From contig NC_086171.1 of assembly GCF_023053635.1 (NCBI RefSeq), positions 46,789,538-46,853,537 of the forward strand: DNA of 64,000 nt, read 5' to 3'. The notes below the pieces were generated by a model. That model saw only the letters and a program-made list of their open reading frames with translations, ran no database searches and was not told the origin of the DNA. Position numbers and translations under genes: made by a program. This stretch comes from Elgaria multicarinata webbii. Lineage: Eukaryota; Chordata; Lepidosauria; Squamata; Anguidae. Positions 21,872 to 64,000 of this stretch are shown here, one piece after another. Position 1 is the first letter of the stretch, and each line of letters begins with the position of its first letter.

Positions 21872-22203
21872 TATCTCACCAAGCGCTTCCAGTTCTTTGG
21901 CTCACCACATGGGGGAGCTGCACAGGGATTTAACTGCTCCTCTTGGCACTAGCCTATCTGCTTCACCACCAAAGACCCTATATATCCACATGGCGATGTG
22001 ACATTTGAATACAGACTAAATGTGCATTAGAAACACCACAGGTGTAAGCTAGAACTATGTGATCAGTTTGCTGAATTTTTTAAATTTATTTTTTGAGAAT
22101 CAACTGTGTGATTGTGGCTATACATGTTGGATTTTACAGGCCATATTTTGATGTTATGTCCTCACATCGTGCAGGGAGGGCAGTTGCCCAAAATGGGTGC
22201 ACT

Positions 22204-22535
22204 TAAGAACATAAGAAAAATCATGCTTCTGTTAACACAATGGCCAACCAACCATCGACCAGGAACCCACAAGTTGGATATGAGTGCAGCAGCACCCTCC
22301 CAAACATGTCCCCCAGCATACTGCCTCTGATACTGGCACATAGCCATCTGGACTAGTAGCCATTGATAGCCTTCTCCTCCAGGAATTTGTCTAACTCCCT
22401 TTTAAAGCCATCAAAATTGGTGGCCATCACTACATGTCGTGGTAGCGAATTCCATAGTTTTAACTATGCGCTGTGTGAAGAAGTGCTTCCGTTGATCTCT
22501 CCTGAATCTCCCACTGATCTGCTTCATGGGATGAC
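22204..22535 (-). repeat. CR1-type LINE 3' fragment
   Basis: Antisense CR1 3' region, containing the inverted AAGAACATAAG tail, GGTGGCCATCACTACATG and CCATAGTTTTAACTATGCGC. It closely matches 60721-61080. Confidence 0.75.
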
Positions 22536-24137
22536 TTATGGCTATGTATGTGATAGTTTGAATCAGAAAGAAGCATTGTCCAATCCAATCCTATATGCTT
22601 TGCACTGATGAATGGCACTTCTATATTGCTTCAAATTGTGGGTTTATTTATGGCATCACTTCTGGGTTGGCAGACTTTCCACATGCACTCCACCACCATT
22701 TCACTTTGTACAATGAATAAGATCCTTTCATAAAGAATGCGCCCCCATGGATCTAATTACAGGAGATGTGCGCACGGCACACTGTTAGCACAGAGGGAAT
22801 CTGGTGTGCGCAGGTCTCCTCCTTTGTTGCTCATAATTGCTGTGCTTAGTAAGAAGGCTCAAAGCTCATTTAATAAGTTCGTCAAAATAAGTTGTTCATA
22901 GGTTCAGTAATGGTTGTTGCACAGCAATTGTGGGTCTCTATCAGAAAGCTGCACATTACCAAGTGGGCGTAATTAAAATATCATCTCCTACGCTTCCATG
23001 TAAATAAAACCAAACTCTTTTGCTGAGCTGGTGGCTATGCTTTCTGCTGTTAGCTAAGGGAAGCATTTGATCAAGCTTGTTAATATCCCCATATTGCTCA
23101 GTTGCTGAAAATGATAGAAATGAGAAAACTGCACACAGTAGAAACATTCACAGCTCTTAATGTCTACCTGGCGTTGTTCAGCCAACAGATGTAGGAGATG
23201 CTGCAAGAAGCACTGAGATAATATGTTGTGGAATGTTTACTCCTTTGTTTATGTTTCAGATCTCAACTACTTATGGTATTTATTTATATTTACCTTAAGT
23301 ATTTCCACATATGGTACTATCTGCTCTAGGTCTGGTCTACGGATGCAGCTGAATGCGGTGATTATACCGTGGAAGACTCTCGAGGTGGTAGAATGGGCGG
23401 AACAATTTCACTGTGGCTGGGGCATCACATTTTTGAATGCTCCCCTATGTAAAAAAAAATAAAAACAAATAAAAAGCAGCTATCAGAAAAATAGAAAAGC
23501 AGGAGAGAACGTTTCTTCCCGATATGCTAGTGTCTTAATTGCAGAATGTTTGATACTTTAAACAACTAAAAAAATTAGATCAACTTGGCTAACTTCATGT
23601 TGTTGTTGTTGTTGTTGCTGTTGTTTTTATGTACTTTGGAAAATACCACAGTTAGTCATTGAGAAAGAATCTACCACCAGGAAGATTGTCTATAATCTAA
23701 AGAGACTTTGCACTGAGGATTTCATCCCTTCCAACCACTAGGTATTACACACAACTTGGCCTTAATTGACTTTTTTTTACCTAGTGCACTATCTAAAATT
23801 AATCTCTGGCTTTGCTAATACAGCATTTCTGTCCAGCAGCGGGCAGCCAAATTCCTCCAAAACTACTGTTGGAATGCACCATCTCCACTCTTCAAACAGC
23901 TCAGTGGCCAGGGAATTATGGGAGTGTTCCAGCAATCAGATGCAGAGAAAGTATTTATTTATTTACAATATTTATGTTGGCCAAGCAATAACAATATTCT
24001 CTGGGTGGCTCAAAAACATTCAAAAGTTAAAATATAATAACTACAAATAACGAATTGCAGCATGTTTCTTGTTGGTAAGAGAAAAAACAAAAAGATTTGT
24101 ACAACATCAGTAAAAATGATGATAATGATGATTACCA
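22536..24137. other. Intergenic, nothing recognised
   Basis: No gene or RNA found. It contains a short (TTG)n run near 23599 and an antisense LINE-tail remnant near 23950-24035. Confidence 0.4.
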
Positions 24138-24295
24138 ATTACCTAACGATGATGGGCTCTCCCACACTAGAGGCATTCAAGAGGCAGCTGGACAGCCATT
24201 TGTCAGGGATACTTTAAGCTGGATTCCTGCACTGAGCAGGGGGGTTGGACTCGATGGCCTTATAGGCCCCTTCCAACTCTACTATTCTATGATAA
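24138..24295 (+). repeat. CR1 LINE 3' end
   Basis: GGGGTTGGACTCGATGGCC, then CTTATAGGCCCCTTCC and a terminal ATTCTATGAT, the diagnostic 8-bp CR1 tail unit. Confidence 0.85.
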
Positions 24296-24358
24296 TGTCA
24301 CATTCCGAGCCTTAATATCGCAATTTAAAAAAACACAGGAGAATAAAAAGTTCACCTG

Positions 24359-24729
24359 GGGCCTTTCCACACGTCGTACTGAGGCTGCTTCTATGCGACC
24401 CCAGCGCGACCCCAAACCGATCGTCTAGCTTACCTTTGGAAGAGACGAAGAAGAGGCGTCCTTGCCGCCGCCGCCACCCACCGACCTCCTCGCCGGCCAG
24501 CGAGGAGAGCTCGGCAGAAGAAGGCGGGGTGGAGAGCTTCTTCCGCTCTCCACCCCACCTTCTTCCGCCGAGCTCTCCTCACCAGCTGGCGAGGAGGTCG
24601 GTGGGTGGCGGTGGTGGCGGCGGCAAGGACGCCTCTTCTTCGTCTCTTTCAAAGGTAAGCTAGACGATCGGTTTGGGGTCGCGCTGGGGTCGCATAGAAG
24701 CAGCCTCAGTACGACGTGTGGAAAGGCCC
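24359..24729. mobile_element. PIF/Harbinger-like 371-bp palindromic element
   Basis: This is an almost perfect palindrome with ends GGGCCTTTCCACACGTCG and CGACGTGTGGAAAGGCCC. The duplication CTG lies at 24356-24358 and 24730-24732, within CCTGG on both sides. Each arm carries AAAGGTAAGC, a canonical splice donor, pointing outward. The centre shares GAGAGCTC and GAAGAAGGCGGGG blocks with the 575-bp element at 20779. Near identity of the arms indicates recent origin. Confidence 0.85.
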
Positions 24730-24949
24730 CTGGTACCAAAATGATCCTAAAGAAGGTGCCAGATAAGCCTCTCTGGGAAGGGCATTTCACAACCACCAAA
24801 GGGCTCTCTCCCTGATAGCCACCTACTACAATTCCACAGGGTGTGGGGGAAGGCACTCAGAGCAGAATCCCAAGTTTCCCATTGATATGTGTGGGTGGAG
24901 GTGATCTTTCCAGGTAACTAATTATCCAAAGTATGTCAATTGTCTTTAA

Positions 24950-25115
24950 TATCTTAATTTTGTTTGTCTTCTCAAAGCCATATGAAGTAGATTACCAGTA
25001 TTATTCCCATGTTAAAGTGAGGGCAGTGAAAGAAAGAGAGTGGGGGGAGGGAGGGAGCATTGTCCAAGGTTACACACTTCAGTCTACTGCAGAAGTGAGG
25101 TTTAAATCTCGGCTT
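24950..25115 (+). repeat. MIR-like (CORE-SINE) fragment
   Basis: Order of motifs: TTATTCCCATGTTAAAGTGAGG, TTGTCCAAGGTTACACAC and GAGGTTTAAATCTCGGCTTC, resembling the MIR core and 3' part. Diverged pieces of the same kind occur near 40090 and 55385. Confidence 0.45.
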
Positions 25116-27540
25116 CCCAGTTCAAGTTCAAATTAATGTCCTCACACATGAGGAATTCTGTAAGTGGGCTAGCTACCCTTACCCGTGGATTTACCTGTCC
25201 AAATGTTGGTGTTGGTAGATATCTGAGTGCAAGGTGGGGCTTTCCACCTTGTAGGGAGGTGCAGCCATTTGCTGATGGGTACGTTTGTATTTAAGGAAAT
25301 CCTTATGTGAGACGCAGCATTGATTAACAAAACCAAACGTTTTGTTAATCAATGCAAATCGTAAGTAGTTGTGTTGGTCCATGAGGGTGGACCAACACAA
25401 GCCACATAATTTTTTATAGCTAACTAGAATATCACAAAGTTGCAAGCAGGCCTGTGAGCACTTCATAATTCTTCTTCAAGCTGGTTCTTAAGCAAAAGAA
25501 CAGGAAAGGGAGCAGGAAGAAGAGGCTGAGCATAATGTGAAATGAAAACCCCATTATCTGTTTGTACCTGCCTTAAGGAAGACCACAAGAAGTATTATGT
25601 AGAATGAATTAGCTATGTGCGAAACAGACTTCAAGTTGCACGGAGGGCTGCTGGAACAAAGGAACAATTGGCTTCTATTTTTTTTTAGAAAAATATAACA
25701 GCCAGCAGGTGCTCAGATTTTTTTCCAGCACTGAGCAGAGCACAGTGGTCCTTGGGAGGCAAAGATCAGAAGTAGACAGAGACATGGTAATCATCATACT
25801 AGCAAAGTTGGACAGGAGTTTTAGGGGGTACACTAGTCAATGCAAGCCAAAGCAGGTAGCATTAACTAGTGGCCGGAGAGCATATAGCCACTGCCACCTG
25901 CCACCCCCCACCTTTAAGACCTACCTATTGATGGGTCAAGCACGAGAGTCCAAAACAAGCCATAGAGGCTCCCCCCCCATCAGTTATTTTCTGTCGCGAA
26001 AACAAAATCTAGACATTCTGCAAGTGAAACAGAAAACCTTTTCAATCTTTCTCTTTTGCAGGAGAAAATCACTTGAAAACAGCATTACAGAATGCAGAGA
26101 CATTTTTTTTTTCAAGTCACTCGTCTTTATCAACTCTTTGGTAGAAATTGTTTAGCAGATGCATAGACTGCTGCTTTGTGATGCTATTAACTGGAAGATA
26201 TTTGCATAACATATAAACCTAAGATAGTTAGCTGCACTGATTTTATAATGTGATTTCTGAAACCTGCCAGGAAGAATTTGTAAAAATGTCGACCCACCTC
26301 CATTGTTACCTCAAGTGCAGCTCTCTCCATAGCAACCAGAAACTTTTCAAGGCAGAAATAAACTAATCCTCTCCGGCTTGCAGAGCACCGTCAAGGAATT
26401 TTAAAAACATTCAACTTCCCGGCAGCGACATACTTTCTGGGATTCAAAAGGCCACAGAGCCAAAGATACACAATCCTCCCTTTTTTGTCCCTTGACCGAA
26501 GGTAAGAGGAGAGAATTCAGAATGGGGGGTTTCCTTCTAATGTTGTTTGTTCAGTGCTAATATCTTTTTCATTAATATCATCCTAAAGCTAAAAAAAAAA
26601 CCCTTTTTTTAAACCATCACAATGTCCTTGAAACATCCGCACAGTGTTAACTTTCCAGCTGACTGTGTGCCAGGCACTACTTTGGCAGGGGTTATTCACT
26701 CGCTCTACTTTTACAGCCTCTTAGCACATCTTTATTATGCAAGAAAACCTACATTCTTTTATAGTGAACCAGATCTGGTGTGTATATCAGGCATGGATAT
26801 TGTCCAGGAGCTGTTTCCAATAAAAGGATGCATGCATTTACATTCCCATATTTGCTAGCTGGAACAGGCCAAACTTCCTATTGTTTGTCTTTTGATTCAG
26901 CTGGGATGAAGATACTATGAAAGACGTTCTGTGTGGTATCCTGACAATGCATTTAGAATAAATTGTATGTCTGTACGATGATCTTTGCATTGGCATGAGG
27001 GAATGTGGGTAAATTTCTAATCATGTTTTGACAAAATGACATCTTAGCAAATTGTTTCTTTCAGCACGATAAGAAAATAATTAACTTGAAGCCAAAAGGT
27101 GATGTTAGGGTTTTAACTAATGAGTGAGCTTATTGAGATTGATTGCTGGATGTACTCAAGGGGCCAGGAAGATATAGACTCTTTTTAATATAAATTTGAA
27201 TAAAAACAAACAAAGCAAACAAAGAGACAATCCAAATAGATAACTGTTCCTGAAGGTACACAGCTGGATCATGAAGCAGTATTAATGTCAATGGCTTGGA
27301 TCCCAAAATAAATTACAGGCGATTCTCCTGTCCCTCTCCCTCAACTCGTCCCACATTGTGTCAGACGGCTTTTCAGGCAGGCAGGCAGGGCAGAGGAGGA
27401 GATGGGCAACTTTTCATTTTATGATTTTAATTCAATTTTCCTTTATTACATGGGACAGCCTTGAGTTACAACAGTTGCAGCTTTGTCCTGGCTTTTAAGG
27501 CCAATTCAAACCGTAATGGTCTAGATAATAGAGACCGTTG
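25116..27540. other. Intergenic, no gene recognised
   Basis: Open frames here lack recognisable domains. A stretch at 26320-26503 contains CCATAGCAACC and ends CCGAAGGTAAGAGG, a possible donor, but there is no proof that it is an exon. An inverted repeat (GATTAACAAAACCAAACG / CGTTTTGTTAATC) lies near 25320-25352. Confidence 0.3.
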
Positions 27541-27548
27541 AAATCAGT

Positions 27549-27770
27549 GTGGTGTAGTGGTTAGCATTATGGATTAAAGCTAAAGAAACCCATGTTCAAA
27601 TCCCCCATTCAGCCATGAAGTGAGGGGCCCAAGGGTGGCCCCAGGCCTGTCATTTTCTCTCAGCCTAAACGTATCTCACAAGGTTGTTGTGAGGATAAAA
27701 TGGGATAGAGGGCTATGTTTGAGCTCCTTGAAGGAAAAGAGGGATATAGATGTGATAAATAGGTGGCTGC
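27549..27770 (+). repeat. tRNA-derived SINE
   Basis: The head has polymerase III A-box-like (TAGTGGTTAGCA) and B-box-like (GTTCAAATCCC) sequences. A body follows with TCTCTCAGCCTAAACGTATC, CACAAGGTTGTTGTGAGG and a tail GGGATATAGATGTGATAAAT. This layout is typical of squamate tRNA-SINEs. Confidence 0.7.
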
Positions 27771-28224
27771 AGCAGTGTGCAAGATCGGAGAATGAGCACT
27801 GACATGGCTGGAATTACAAAGGTAGGCGTTGTCTACACATGCAGCCGAATGAGGTTGTATTGTGGATTGTGGTATTGTGGACAAAGACCTGGGATAGAAC
27901 CTTGCTCTGCTGGTTTGCTATTTTTGAGGAGCTATCTTTTTTCCTCCTCCTTCCTCCCATGGAGGATTCAAAATGGAACACACACCACATAGTTTAAAGT
28001 GGTGCAGTCCATTTTATCAGCCCAGCATCCTGCCACTTCATCTTACTTGTGTAGACAAGACCTTTGATCAGGGATGAACAACCTCTTGTTGAACTGCAGC
28101 TCTCTTAATCTCTGACCGTTGATGAGAGTCGGAATAAAACACTATGTGAAGATCCACATGTTCCCCAGCCCGGCCTTGGTTACTTCAACATAGGGATAGT
28201 AGCACCTGTATGTGGCTTCCTCAG

Positions 28225-28688
28225 CTTAATGGCTCATAGGTTCAAGCTATCATTTGCTACTGGATCAGGTTTAAGGTTCTGTTATTGGTGCACAAAGCCC
28301 TAAGAAACTTGGGTCCAGGATATCTGAGAGAGCGCCTTCTCCCCTACCAGCCTACCCAGTCACTGGTAGTTCCACATGGACCTATGGTCCGTTTGGAGTC
28401 CAGTTTGAATAGAGTCTTTAAGAGGCAATCCTATGCATATTTAGACCAAAAAAGTCATATAACTCCTAGCATTCCCAACATACATAGGATTGTGCCTTTA
28501 GCGTACTGGCCCCCTCTCTATAGAATTGCCTGCCTGTTGATGTCAGGACAGCATCAGCATTGTTTTGATTTTGATGCCTTCTGAAGACATTTTTATTTAA
28601 ACAAACCTTTTCTGACTAACTCGTCATGGTTTTATTAATGCAACCTGATTTTAAAGGTTTAATTCATTATTATTATTATTATTATTAT

Positions 28689-28723
<35 letters not shown>

Positions 28724-28790
28724 TTTCTCTTTTATTGTTCACAGCTTGGATATTTTATTGATGTACAACAGTATATAAACAACAACAACA
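28225..28790 (+). repeat. L2-type LINE 3' fragment interrupted by a small MITE
   Basis: The + strand encodes L2-like FKVLLLVHKALRNLGPGYL, and later sequence matches the end of the L2 ORF and tail. The block at 28434-28501, with ends GGCAATCCTATGCATA and CATAGGATTGTGCC, is a separate small inverted-repeat insertion. Confidence 0.6.
28668..28723. repeat. (TTA)n(TAG)n microsatellite
   Basis: Trinucleotide runs in the tail of the L2 fragment. Confidence 0.9.
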
Positions 28791-29234
28791 ATAATTGCAC
28801 AAATGGTTGGAAGCTGGTATGAATTCTTGCTGAGTCCTCTTACTGATATACTATTTTCGTTGAATTTCCCTAGTCCTTACATTATGCAGTGAAAAGGAAA
28901 CCAGCAACCTTTTCCTAAACTTATCACAAAGCCTACCATTATCGAATTTGTTAATGAGAAAAAAATCAGTGTACTAAATAGATATTATTATTATTATTAT
29001 GGTTGGGGAGAGAAATCTGACTCAACCTTTTTCGGTGCAATGCTACAGAATCGTTCTGCCCACAATCAATGTTGTTCCCTGCTGCTTCCCTGCTGTAAAC
29101 TCCCTACAGACGCCCCCCCCCCCGTTGTTCAGAAACAGCTTGCCGCTGCAAATCAGCTTAGCCAACCAATTAATAAATCCTTCCAAACATATTGCAGTCA
29201 CGCTAATTAAGGGGTTTTCCCTCCCACCCTTTAT

Positions 29235-29242
29235 TATATAAA
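29235..29242 (+). promoter_or_regulatory. TATA box candidate for SLC39A12
   Basis: TATATAAA lies 75 bp before the start codon of the signal-peptide exon. Transcription starting about 30 bp downstream would leave a leader of roughly 45 bases. The position fits, but an upstream noncoding exon cannot be excluded. Confidence 0.4.
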
Positions 29243-29316
29243 TTCTTCAGGTTTCAAGTCTAAGCTGCGAACTTCAAACCACCCAAAACAGACGCAGACT
29301 ACGGGAAGGAGAAGAA

Positions 29317-64000
<34,684 letters not shown>

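Noticed and set aside
24425-24856. 143-codon minus-strand frame and its + strand mirror
   Set aside because: Product of the 371-bp palindrome; both strands give nearly the same peptide.
25709-26155. 148-codon + strand frame in the intergenic region
   Set aside because: Composition is that of noncoding DNA and no family resemblance was seen.
27549-27770. Possible true tRNA gene
   Set aside because: A and B boxes are present, but no cloverleaf could be drawn and a SINE body follows.

Overview
The window looks like nuclear DNA from an amniote, most likely a squamate reptile. It holds two multi-exon genes on the + strand, separated by about 15.6 kb and embedded in dense, mostly young transposon DNA: CR1 and L2 LINEs, tRNA-derived SINEs, hAT and PIF/Harbinger-like MITEs, and one chromodomain Ty3/Gypsy element. 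The gene order (MRC1 then SLC39A12, same strand) is the order I recall from human chromosome 10p12. The reptile call rests on the repeat types and is an inference.

Positions 1-13729 carry the last four coding exons of a mannose-receptor-type gene (MRC1 or a close paralogue): the end of a C-type lectin domain, a short linker, the membrane segment and a cytoplasmic tail with an FDNSLY internalisation motif. Its introns hold three hAT-type MITEs (one split by L2 LINE sequence) and a nearly full-length Ty3/Gypsy fossil with 744-bp LTRs.

Positions 13730-29316 are intergenic. No gene was recognised there. The region holds a 1.8-kb hAT-type element with a 575-bp palindrome nested in it, a 371-bp near-perfect palindrome, CR1 pieces, a tRNA-SINE and long stretches without recognisable content.

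Positions 29317-63280 carry nine coding exons of SLC39A12 (ZIP12, a plasma-membrane zinc importer), from the signal peptide to the HEIPHE metal-site motif. The exon phases join cleanly. About 100 C-terminal residues lie beyond the window. The alternative exon for a histidine-rich cytoplasmic segment, known from human, was not found between positions 49766 and 57568. The largest intron load is a CR1 LINE with a single stop in ORF2, invaded by a Penelope-like fragment with inverted arms, which is itself invaded by a MITE.

The most interesting pattern is a set of at least nine foldback MITEs from five sequence families. They share termini (G...C ends with an ATCTACAC-like block six bases in), matching 3-bp target duplications, and a C-NNN-G target context. 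Several of the GC-rich MITEs also carry perfect 5' splice-donor sequences, sometimes on both strands.
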